Positions 15,675 to 22,375 of a DNA stretch of 33,099 nt are shown here, one piece after another. This DNA is from JAFGVL01 sp031553685. Lineage in GTDB: Bacteria > Bacteroidota > Bacteroidia > Bacteroidales > Paludibacteraceae. The position numbers and the translations under genes were made by a program. Each line of letters opens with the position of its first letter. Position 1 is the first letter of the stretch. Location: contig JAVBLE010000059.1 of assembly GCA_031553685.1 (NCBI GenBank), forward strand, positions 1-33,099, given 5' to 3'. The notes beneath the pieces are model-generated. The model was not told where the DNA came from, did not search any database, and was given only the letters and a program-made list of their open reading frames with translations.

Positions 15675-16172
15675 TTAATTAAGGGTTTCTATTTCGTCCA
15701 AAATTTTAGTAACAAGCTCTTTTTGTGCAGGTTCAGCTTCGAGGTTGCGACGCAAAACCCGTCCGGCAATGTTTACCGAAAGCTCAGCCACTTGGTTGCG
15801 CACATCTTTCATCGCCTGTTCTTTTTCCTTCACGATGGTTTGACGGGCATCTTCCACAATCTTCTCGGCTTCGCGGGTAGCTTGTTGTTTAGCTTCTTCA
15901 ATCAGCTTTTCTTTCAAGGTATGTACATCCTTCAAGATAGCGTTGTATTCTTCGCGGGCTTGTGTAAGGATAGCCTGCTTTTCGTCGTCGATGCGAGCCA
16001 GTTTCTCGTTCGCTTCGTCGGCTACTTTAATTGCATTGGCAATATACTCTTCGCGTTTGTTAATGGCATTTACAATGGGTCGCCAAGCAAACTTGCCCAA
16101 AATAAACACCACCGTTCCAAACACGAGCAGCATCCATATTATCAGCCCCGATTCGGGATTAAATAATTCCAT
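15675..16172 (-). CDS. atpF: ATP synthase F0 subunit b
   Basis: Peripheral stalk. 165 residues: one N-terminal membrane segment (about 8-28, LIIWMLLVFGTVVFILGKF), then KFAWRPIVNAINKREEYI and a long charged coiled coil rich in E, K and A, ending with a helical delta-binding part. Length and layout are usual for the family. The spacer to atpE holds an inverted repeat. Confidence 0.95.
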   Translation of the reverse strand: MELFNPESGLIIWMLLVFGTVVFILGKFAWRPIVNAINKREEYIANAIKVADEANEKLARIDDEKQAILTQAREEYNAILKDVHTLKEKLIEEAKQQATREAEKIVEDARQTIVKEKEQAMKDVRNQVAELSVNIAGRVLRRNLEAEPAQKELVTKILDEIETLN

Positions 16173-16190
16173 AAATTTAAATGATTTACT

Positions 16191-16237
16191 ATTGGACTAT
16201 TTACCATTTACCAATTAAATAGTCAATGGTAAATAGT
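16191..16237. repeat. Inverted repeat in the atpE-atpF spacer
   Basis: ACTATTTACCATT (16196-16208) and its exact inverse (16225-16237), with neighbouring ATTGG/AATTG extending it. Built from the unit TTTACCA. Confidence 0.7.
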
Positions 16238-16254
16238 CTAATTGTCAATAGTTC

Positions 16255-16521
16255 TTACATTACAATAGCCAACACCGCTACCACGATAGCAAAAAGTGCC
16301 ACACCCTCTACAAATGCAGCGGTGATGATCATATTTGAACGGATATCACCTACGGCTTCGGGCTGGCGGGCAATGGCTTCGACTGCCGAAGCACCGATTT
16401 TACCAATACCAATACCTGCGCCTACGGCTGCGATTCCGGCACCGATAGCGGCACCCAACTTTGCGATTGAAGCTCCGGCTGCAGCTCCGGCAGCGGCTTG
16501 TAAAAGAATTGTTGCTAACAT
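16255..16521 (-). CDS. atpE: ATP synthase F0 subunit c
   Basis: Forms the ion-driven rotor ring. 88 residues, two membrane helices joined by the conserved polar loop ARQPEAVGDI. Helix 1 has the GxGxGxG packing motif (GAGIGIG). The ion-binding carboxylate is Glu72 in FVEGVAL. The Na+ type signature, Gln in helix 1 and Ser/Thr after the Glu, is absent (Ile and Gly here), which points to protons. The N-terminal 20 residues are Ala-rich and may be part of the first helix or a short leader. Confidence 0.96.
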   Translation of the reverse strand: MLATILLQAAAGAAAGASIAKLGAAIGAGIAAVGAGIGIGKIGASAVEAIARQPEAVGDIRSNMIITAAFVEGVALFAIVVAVLAIVM

Positions 16522-16549
16522 AAATATTATCTTTTTAATGATTAATTAT

Positions 16550-17073
16550 TCAATTTTCTTCTTTTTCTCTATTTTCTTTAATTACAGCGTATCCAGTCGG
16601 ATTATGTTTTTTATCTGTCAATTTCTTTTGTTCTGCTAATTCAGTTAAAGCCTGATAAATATCATTGAATTGCATATTTGTTTCCACCATAAAAACTTCC
16701 AATTGTTGCTTAAGTTCAGCATATCCTAATGCGAATTGCCGTAATACAATAAAAGTTCGAACAATTTGTATATTTACCTCAATAGCTTTTTTGCTGTTAA
16801 GCAAGCCTGACAACATTGCTACACCATGCTCTGTAAAAGCATAAGGTAACTTTCTGGTTCCTCCCCAACTTGATGTTCCATTTTGGAATATCAAGTCAAA
16901 CTCGGCATTATTTAATTGAAACATAAAATCTTCCGGAAACCGGTCTATGTTTCGTCTAACTGTTTTATTTAAATTGGCAGTTGTTACTTCATACATTTGG
17001 GCTAAATCTTTATCTAAAATAACTTTTAGTCCTCTGATTCATGTATTTTACTTTGTATGATTTGCAATTCCAT
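16550..17073 (-). pseudogene. Frameshifted ORF6N domain gene
   Basis: The true start is ATG at 17073 (MELQIIQSKIHE, parallel to MELQVIQNKIFE of the intact paralogue at 14023). Around 17036-17041 one base is missing: the DNA reads GAATCAGAGG where GAAATCAGAGG would give EIRGLKVILDKDLAQMYEV. As it stands the frame ends after 15 codons. From Met at 16996 the rest is open to 16550 and gives the ORF6N core and the helical tail ELKQQLEVFMVETNMQFNDIYQALTELAEQ. It is either a decayed gene, one expressed as the 148-residue C-terminal part, or a sequencing error. It begins 10 bases after the atpB stop. Confidence 0.8.
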
Positions 17074-17083
17074 TATTAAATCT

Positions 17084-18136
17084 TCAATGCTTTGCATGAT
17101 GAGGCTCCACCCGTGCCAAGCCGATAAATACGGACGATAACAGCGTAAACACATATGCTTGGATAAACACCACAAGCAATTCCAACATCATCATCACTAC
17201 CGAAAACAGTACCGAGAAAATTCCCACGCCCGAACCGGCTGCTACACCTGCCGCACCGAAAATAAATATCAGAGCCATAAACGAAAGTGCTATAATATGT
17301 CCTGCCAAGATATTGGCAAAAAGACGAATCATTAACGCAATCGGTTTGGTGAAGATGCCGATAAACTCAAGCAACGGAATAAGCGGAAAAGCTTTCAGTG
17401 CCAATGGCACTTCGGGCCAAAATATCTCTTTCCAATACTCTTTTGTACCCGAAAACTGCACAATGAGAAAGGTAATCACTGCCAAACACATTGTGATAGC
17501 AATATTTCCGGTAACATTGGCACCACCCGGGAAAATAGGAATTAATCCTAAAATATTATTCAATAAGATAAAGAAAAATAGCGAAAGCATGTAAGGCACA
17601 TATTTCTCGTAACCCTTGCCGATACATGGCTTCACCACTTCGTCCACCATAAAAAGAATAACCACTTCGAGCATACCCCGAAAACCGCGAGGGGCTTTCA
17701 TCGGATGGCGCGAATATACTTTGGCGATATTCAAGAAGATCAGACAAAGCAAAATCCCGACAATAAAAATAGAAGCCACATTCTTGGTAATCGAAATATC
17801 AAACGGGCGCACTTCCTGTCCGTTTACCAGTTCCACTAACTTGCCAATATGTTCCTTTTCTTGCGAAATATAAAAACCTTCGTAAGCCGCATGTCCATGC
17901 TCCAATTTGGACGACATAAAAACAAACCAGCCCCGCTCTGCGCTTTTCACAATAACAGGGAGCGGAATAGAGATTTCGTGCTCGCCAACGCTGGTAATAT
18001 GCCAACTGTATCCATCGCGAATATGTCCGAAAATAAAATCGCCCGGAGCAAATTTCTCAGTTTCGGTAGCATGCTCCGCAAATCCCGACGGAATCAGCGC
18101 GAATAACAAAAGGCATATAGTTAGTAATCTTTTCAT
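17084..18136 (-). CDS. atpB: ATP synthase F0 subunit a
   Basis: Stator channel of F0, 350 residues. It starts with a signal peptide (MKRLLTICLLLFALIPSGFA) and a ~110-residue periplasmic domain found in Bacteroidetes, before the first membrane helix at about 120-140. The C-terminal part has the essential Arg in IRLFANILAGH (Arg271) and the ending VFIQAYVFTLLSSVFIGLA. The spacer downstream is only 10 bases before the broken ORF6N gene. Upstream a 110-base GC-rich repeat separates it from the small membrane protein gene. Confidence 0.96.
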   Translation of the reverse strand: MKRLLTICLLLFALIPSGFAEHATETEKFAPGDFIFGHIRDGYSWHITSVGEHEISIPLPVIVKSAERGWFVFMSSKLEHGHAAYEGFYISQEKEHIGKLVELVNGQEVRPFDISITKNVASIFIVGILLCLIFLNIAKVYSRHPMKAPRGFRGMLEVVILFMVDEVVKPCIGKGYEKYVPYMLSLFFFILLNNILGLIPIFPGGANVTGNIAITMCLAVITFLIVQFSGTKEYWKEIFWPEVPLALKAFPLIPLLEFIGIFTKPIALMIRLFANILAGHIIALSFMALIFIFGAAGVAAGSGVGIFSVLFSVVMMMLELLVVFIQAYVFTLLSSVFIGLARVEPHHAKH

Positions 18137-18140
18137 TTAG

Positions 18141-18247
18141 AAGCCTCCCCAACCCCTCCGAAGGAGGGGCTTTGAATTCTTATTTTGTTTAAATTTCTTT
18201 ATATCAAAGCCTTTCTTTCGCCTCCCCTTTGGGGAGGTCGGGTGGGG
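18141..18247. repeat. GC-rich repeat between atpB and the small membrane protein gene
   Basis: Two hairpins, CCCCTCC/GGAGGGG (18153-18169) and CCTCCCC/GGGGAGG (18221-18237), plus long-range pairs GGGGCTTTGA/TCAAAGCC. The wording CCTCCCCAACCCCTCC is, from memory, a dispersed element of Bacteroidetes genomes. Confidence 0.7.
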
Positions 18248-18595
18248 CTACTTCTTCTGCAACATCCAGGTTTCAAAAGCCAGATATACTATAAAATAGA
18301 TCATATATGAAGCCAAGAATGCTTGCGGATTATCTTTTACAATAAAAATATATCCAAAAATAATGACGAGCGATAAAATCAGTTTCATCATTTTCACGCC
18401 CATCAGCGACGAAACTTTATAATCTTTTTTCTCGTAAACCAATTTGATAGCCCCAATCCCAAACAGAATAAAGAAAAGCGGAATCAGTGGTAATAATATA
18501 AAATCATACTGAGGCAAGGCGAAAAGCAAAACAGCTTTCTCAGCCAAAAACACCAAAAGCATTGACACTATTAATATGATGATGTATTTCTTCAT
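18248..18595 (-). CDS. Small membrane protein of the atp operon (AtpI-like position)
   Basis: 115 residues, four predicted membrane segments (about 4-28, 33-53, 70-85, 94-110) with a charged loop YEKKDYK in the middle. In Bacteroidetes a short membrane protein gene commonly sits before atpB, the place held by atpI elsewhere. Sequence similarity to AtpI cannot be shown by eye. An assembly role for the c-ring is inferred from position. It now follows the toxin gene by a few bases, so it could be transcribed from the toxin-antitoxin promoter. Confidence 0.7.
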   Translation of the reverse strand: MKKYIIILIVSMLLVFLAEKAVLLFALPQYDFILLPLIPLFFILFGIGAIKLVYEKKDYKVSSLMGVKMMKLILSLVIIFGYIFIVKDNPQAFLASYMIYFIVYLAFETWMLQKK

Positions 18596-18997
18596 CTACA
18601 CAAAAGGATTGACAATTCTTAAAACTCCATCAACCTCTAAATTGTGTTGCATATCTTCCGAATAAAGAATATCGCAAGCGGCTTCTATTGCCGAAGCAAC
18701 AATAATGCTGTCAAAAACTTGAAAATCATAACACTGAATAAGATGCTTGGCTATTTTCATTGTAGAAACATCCACACGGCAAATGTTGCACTTACTCATC
18801 CATTTAAGACTCAACTCAATCAAATCAGATTTAGGGATTGGTAATAATCGCCTCATCACATTGATATATTCCGAAACAACTTGTACTGAAACTACAGGGT
18901 TAAAACAAAGTAATTTGTGAGCAATATCCTGCTTGTAAGCATCTTCTGTCGAATGATTATAGATGAGTACATTTGTATCTAAAGCAATCTTAGTCAT
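18596..18997 (-). CDS. PIN-domain toxin (VapC-like)
   Basis: A 133-residue PIN ribonuclease. The four acidic residues are in place: Asp7 in ALDTNVLIY, Glu43 in VVSEYINV, Asp96 in FDSIIVASA, and Asp115 in YSEDMQH. The frame is open to 19021, but the start at 18997 fits the family (MTKIALDTN) and overlaps the antitoxin stop by 8 bases (ATGACTAA), typical of coupled toxin-antitoxin genes. VapC-type PIN toxins cut tRNA or rRNA. It is inserted in the ATP synthase operon between atpC and the small membrane protein. Confidence 0.85.
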   Translation of the reverse strand: MTKIALDTNVLIYNHSTEDAYKQDIAHKLLCFNPVVSVQVVSEYINVMRRLLPIPKSDLIELSLKWMSKCNICRVDVSTMKIAKHLIQCYDFQVFDSIIVASAIEAACDILYSEDMQHNLEVDGVLRIVNPFV

Positions 18998-19226
18998 AAT
19001 TGTTAGCTTCGTCTCTATCAAACTTAAAGTTGCTTAAGTCAATTAAATATTTATCAAAAATCTCATCAATCTCTTTCCTTTTTGTTTCGATAGATTCTTG
19101 CTTCTCAGTAGTAGCTTCCGTTTCACTTACCGGAAAAGCTATCACTTCAACCTTCTTTCCATACCACTCGGGAGGGATCGAAATGCAATTGTTTTGCATC
19201 GTTGGTATAAATATTTGTCTGTACAT
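18990..19226 (-). CDS. Antitoxin partner of the PIN toxin
   Basis: 78 residues. The N-terminal part (MYRQIFIPT, then SIPPEWYGKKVEVIAFPV) is the AbrB/MazE-like swapped-hairpin type common in Bacteroidetes antitoxins. The C-terminal half is charged and helical (DEIFDKYLIDLSNFKFDRDEA), suited for wrapping the toxin. It should bind its own promoter. A -7 box stands 31 bases upstream. Confidence 0.8.
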   Translation of the reverse strand: MYRQIFIPTMQNNCISIPPEWYGKKVEVIAFPVSETEATTEKQESIETKRKEIDEIFDKYLIDLSNFKFDRDEANNYD

Positions 19227-19256
19227 TTCGGTAGTATTTTGTGTTTATAACTAATA

Positions 19257-19264
19257 CAAATATA
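19257..19264 (-). promoter_or_regulatory. -7 box of the toxin-antitoxin pair
   Basis: TATATTTG on the minus strand, 31 bases before the antitoxin start and 7 bases after the atpC stop codon. It suggests that the pair carries its own promoter inside the atp operon. Confidence 0.5.
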
Positions 19265-19270
19265 CTGAAA

Positions 19271-19525
19271 TTAAATTGTCAATTCGCTCGCCTTCTCCAC
19301 ACAAACTGAAACCACATTATCCTTCACTTCGGCAAAACCGCCGCTAACTTCAAAATGGCGTTCCGCACCATCGGCTTTGCAGGTTACTTTGCCCCGTTCC
19401 AGAGTCGAAAGCAGCGAGGCATGATGCTCCCACACGGTAAAAATACCCTTTGTGCCAGGCAATGTTGCCGATTCCACTTCGCCGTCGAACAGCGTTTTTT
19501 CAGGTGATAATAATAGAAATTTCAT
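19271..19525 (-). CDS. atpC: ATP synthase F1 subunit epsilon (short form)
   Basis: 84 residues from MKFLLLSPEK (an earlier Met at 19531 adds two). Only the N-terminal beta-sandwich is present: TLPGTKGIFTVWEHHASLLS and HFEVSGGFAEVKDNVVSVC. The C-terminal helical hairpin that blocks reverse rotation in most bacteria is absent, as is usual in this phylum. It follows atpD after 99 bases containing an inverted repeat. Confidence 0.94.
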   Translation of the reverse strand: MKFLLLSPEKTLFDGEVESATLPGTKGIFTVWEHHASLLSTLERGKVTCKADGAERHFEVSGGFAEVKDNVVSVCVEKASELTI

Positions 19526-19531
19526 GATCAA

Positions 19532-19622
19532 TTAGCAAATTTGGGAATTAGCTAATTAGCAAATTAATTATTTTTACAAATTTCAAATTGTTCTTTCATT
19601 AACCAATTCTCAAATTTGCTAA
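19532..19622. repeat. AT-rich inverted repeat in the atpD-atpC spacer
   Basis: TTAGCAAATTTG (19532-19543) and its exact inverse (19611-19622), with more copies of the unit AATTAGC between them. It shares its unit with the atpA-atpG spacer repeat. Confidence 0.7.
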
Positions 19623-19630
19623 TTTGCTAA

Positions 19631-21148
19631 TTAATTAGGTTCAACTTCCTCCAACAGTTTTTTACCCTTAGCAATCGCATCATCAATCGTGCCCACGAGG
19701 TTGAAAGCCATTTCGGGATATTGATCCACTTTGCCGTCCATAATCATATTGAACCCGCGAATAGTCTCTTCAATCGGAACAATGACGCCCGGGATACCCG
19801 TAAATTGAGCCGACATAAAGAACGGTTGCGACAAGAAGCGTTGCACACGGCGTGCACGCGACACTACCAGTTTATCCTCGTCCGAAAGCTCCTCCATGCC
19901 CAGGATAGCAATAATATCCTGCAGTTCTTTGTAGCGTTGCAGCAACTGAATTACGCGTTGAGCTGTATTATAATGTTCATCGCCCACGATATTCGGGTCG
20001 AGAATACGAGAAGTTGATTCCAACGGGTCGACCGCCGGATAAATGCCAAGTTCGGAAATTTTACGATTTAATACAGTAGTAGCATCCAAGTGCGCAAAAG
20101 TAGTAGCCGGAGCAGGGTCGGTCAAGTCGTCAGCAGGCACATAAATAGCCTGTACTGAGGTGATCGACCCGTTTTTAGTAGAAGTGATGCGTTCCTGCAT
20201 CAAACCCATTTCGGTAGCAAGCGTAGGCTGGTAACCCACCGCCGAAGGCATACGCCCAAGCAGCGCCGACACCTCCGAACCCGCCTGTGTAAAACGGAAT
20301 ATATTATCAATAAAGAAAAGAATATCTTTACCACCATTATCGCCGCCCGCATCGCGGAACGACTCGGCAATGGTCAAGCCTGACAGCGCCACCGAAGCAC
20401 GCGCACCCGGCGGTTCGTTCATCTGTCCGAAAACCAGCGTAGCCTGGGATTTTTTCAATTCCTCCTGGTCAATTTTCGACAAATCCCAATCGCCCTCGTC
20501 CATGCTCTTTTTAAACTCCTCGCCATAGCGGATTACGCCCGACTCAATCATCTCACGCAGCAAATCATTGCCCTCGCGCGTACGCTCGCCCACGCCCGCA
20601 AACACCGAGTAGCCGTTATAGCTTTTGGCAATGTTGTTAATCAATTCCATGATCAACACCGTTTTGCCAACACCCGCGCCACCAAACAGACCGATTTTTC
20701 CTCCTTTGGCATAAGGTTCAAGTAGGTCGATTACTTTAATACCGGTAAAAAGAATATCTTGAGAAGTAGCCAGATCCTCATATTTAGGTGGCTCACGATG
20801 GATAGGATAACCATTTTTCTTGGAAAGTTTCGGCATGCCGTCAATCGGTTCGCCGATTACATTCATCGAGCGACCTTTGATTTGATCGCCAATAGGCATT
20901 GTGATAGGAGCACCAAGCGCTTTAACCTCCATTCCGCGCACCAACCCGTCGGTCGAGTCCATAGCAATAGCGCGGACAGTATCTTCGCCGATATGTTGCT
21001 GACATTCGATAATCAGGCGTCCAAAACCATTAGGGCGTTTAATCTCCAGCGCATCATGGATTTTAGGCATATCACTCTCGCCGCGAGGAAATACAACATC
21101 GACCACAGGCCCAATTACCTGCACAATACGACCCATTACTTCTGACAT
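19631..21148 (-). CDS. atpD: ATP synthase F1 subunit beta
   Basis: Catalytic subunit, 505 residues. N-terminal GRIVQVIGPVVDVVF, Walker A GGAGVGKT at 156-163, GERTREGNDL with the catalytic Glu nearby, Walker B-region ILFFIDNIFRF and the DELSEED-type motif as EELSDEDKL. Slightly longer than the E. coli protein because of an insertion of about 40 residues near 205-230 (MDEGDWDLSKIDQEELKK), known in Bacteroidetes. First gene of the operon, with the promoter directly upstream. Confidence 0.98.
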   Translation of the reverse strand: MSEVMGRIVQVIGPVVDVVFPRGESDMPKIHDALEIKRPNGFGRLIIECQQHIGEDTVRAIAMDSTDGLVRGMEVKALGAPITMPIGDQIKGRSMNVIGEPIDGMPKLSKKNGYPIHREPPKYEDLATSQDILFTGIKVIDLLEPYAKGGKIGLFGGAGVGKTVLIMELINNIAKSYNGYSVFAGVGERTREGNDLLREMIESGVIRYGEEFKKSMDEGDWDLSKIDQEELKKSQATLVFGQMNEPPGARASVALSGLTIAESFRDAGGDNGGKDILFFIDNIFRFTQAGSEVSALLGRMPSAVGYQPTLATEMGLMQERITSTKNGSITSVQAIYVPADDLTDPAPATTFAHLDATTVLNRKISELGIYPAVDPLESTSRILDPNIVGDEHYNTAQRVIQLLQRYKELQDIIAILGMEELSDEDKLVVSRARRVQRFLSQPFFMSAQFTGIPGVIVPIEETIRGFNMIMDGKVDQYPEMAFNLVGTIDDAIAKGKKLLEEVEPN

Positions 21149-21190
21149 AAAAGGTGTGTTTTTATATTAATATTAGGTGTGTTTTAAGGT

Positions 21191-21213
21191 CGTTTTTTCA
21201 AAACGAAAAAACG
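21191..21213 (-). promoter_or_regulatory. Hairpin at the 5' end of the atp mRNA
   Basis: CGTTTTTTC (21191-21199) and GAAAAAACG (21205-21213), perfect 9-bp stem, 5-nt loop. It begins where transcription from the promoter should start, so the atp mRNA would open with a stable stem that may protect it. Confidence 0.5.
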
Positions 21214-21216
21214 CCC

Positions 21217-21246
21217 CAAAATTACAGATATTTTTGACTAAACAAA
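21217..21246 (-). promoter_or_regulatory. Promoter of the ATP synthase operon
   Basis: TTTG (21243-21246), an 18-base spacer and TAATTTTG (21217-21224) on the minus strand match the Bacteroidetes -33/-7 pattern. Predicted start is near 21210 and the leader about 60 nt. The rest of the 315-base gap to 21465 holds a GTAGCCGTCA/TGACAGCTAC hairpin (21351-21378) and a TATTTTTG box at 21330-21337, with no gene. Confidence 0.7.
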
Positions 21247-21464
21247 TTTTTTTATCAATTTTTAATAGAAATTATTTACAAAAACTTTATTTCTCCATAC
21301 AACTCATTACAAATTAATAGCATAATGTTTATTTTTGTAATAAAATAAATGTAGCCGTCATTATTTCCTGACAGCTACCCGTTTGTTTTTCAACTTTCGA
21401 TAGATAAAAACAGCAAAAACAATCAACGCACTTGTAATCATATTTAGATAAATAAAAATATTTT

Positions 21465-21953
21465 ATGACAAAAATCGGTCTATTATCAGACACCCACAGC
21501 TTTCTCGACCAACGCATATACGAACACTTTGCCGCTTGTGACGAAATCTGGCATGCCGGCGACATCGGTTCTACAGCCGTTGCTGATGCTTTAGCCGCTT
21601 TCAAACCGCTTCGTGCCGTGTATGGCAATATTGACGGAGCCGAACTGCGGCAAATGTTTCCCGCCATCAACCGTTTCCGCTGCGAAGAAGTCGAGGTGTT
21701 GCTCACCCACATCGGCGGTTATCCGGGTAAGTATGCACCTGAAATCCGCACCCAACTTATCAACAATCCCCCCCAACTATTCATCGCCGGACACTCACAC
21801 ATTTTAAAGGTGCAATTTGACAAAAAATTAAATTTCCTCCACATAAATCCCGGTGCAGCGGGCAAATACGGCTTTCAAGCAGTCCAAACCCTCGTCCGGT
21901 TTGACATCGACGGAAAGAATATCCAAAACCTTGAAGTTATTGAGTTGTCATAA
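21465..21953 (+). CDS. YfcE/MJ0936-type metallophosphoesterase
   Basis: 162 residues with the calcineurin-like fold of small phosphodiesterases. Metal ligands in order: Asp9 and His11 (SDTH), Asp33 (HAGDIGS), Asn in YGNID, His in LTHIGGY, and the pair in AGHSH near residue 107. Members hydrolyse phosphodiesters such as bis-pNPP or 2',3'-cAMP in vitro. The physiological substrate is unknown. It stands alone, divergent from the atp operon. Confidence 0.92.
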   Translation: MTKIGLLSDTHSFLDQRIYEHFAACDEIWHAGDIGSTAVADALAAFKPLRAVYGNIDGAELRQMFPAINRFRCEEVEVLLTHIGGYPGKYAPEIRTQLINNPPQLFIAGHSHILKVQFDKKLNFLHINPGAAGKYGFQAVQTLVRFDIDGKNIQNLEVIELS

Positions 21954-22375
21954 ATTTCCTTCACAATAAACCGGAATTATTAAAACGCAAATAACACTAA
22001 AATAGTATAAAACGACTTGAAAATTATCTTATCAATCTAAAGTAGTTTCTTTCACTCAAAAATAAATTTATCTATAAACTCAATTCGATTAATTCAAACT
22101 TACATGGAGGAATATTTTTGTTTGGATTAAGAACCCTATTTAGATATGTTTTTATGAATACAATTAACCGAGGCAATCTCTGGCTAATAGAATTTATGCT
22201 TGTGAAATGCATAATTTATTTATTTTCAAACGCTTATTGTTAAATGGACTCTTTGAGTAAAAGAGATTTCCTCTGTGTAAAATAATGATCGAACTCAGAT
22301 TTAAAACAACTTCATCATAAAATAAACCGTATGTTTTTAATAACTTTGTAACCTTTAACCAAATACATCTAAATA
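21954..22375. other. AT-rich intergenic stretch without a gene
   Basis: About 420 bases between the phosphoesterase and the PL9 gene. I see no gene or strong fold. An isolated TATTTTTG (22113-22120) is not followed by a reading frame on the plus strand. The only supported signal is the PL9 promoter at 22341-22348. Confidence 0.6.
22341..22348 (+). promoter_or_regulatory. -7 box of the PL9-lpxB unit
   Basis: TAACTTTG fits TAnnTTTG, 28 bases before the start codon. No clear -33 box. Confidence 0.5.

Noticed and set aside
16255..16521. Sodium-driven c-ring
   Set aside because: The Gln of helix 1 is Ile and the Ser/Thr after the key Glu is Gly.
11660..19622. CRISPR array or regularly spaced repeats in the atp spacers
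   Set aside because: The repeats are AT-rich, differ between spacers, are not regularly spaced and have no unique spacers or cas genes.
21351..21378. Small RNA or riboswitch before the phosphoesterase gene
   Set aside because: There is one imperfect 10-bp hairpin and an isolated TATTTTTG box, but the implied transcript would be about 45 nt and no known motif is visible.
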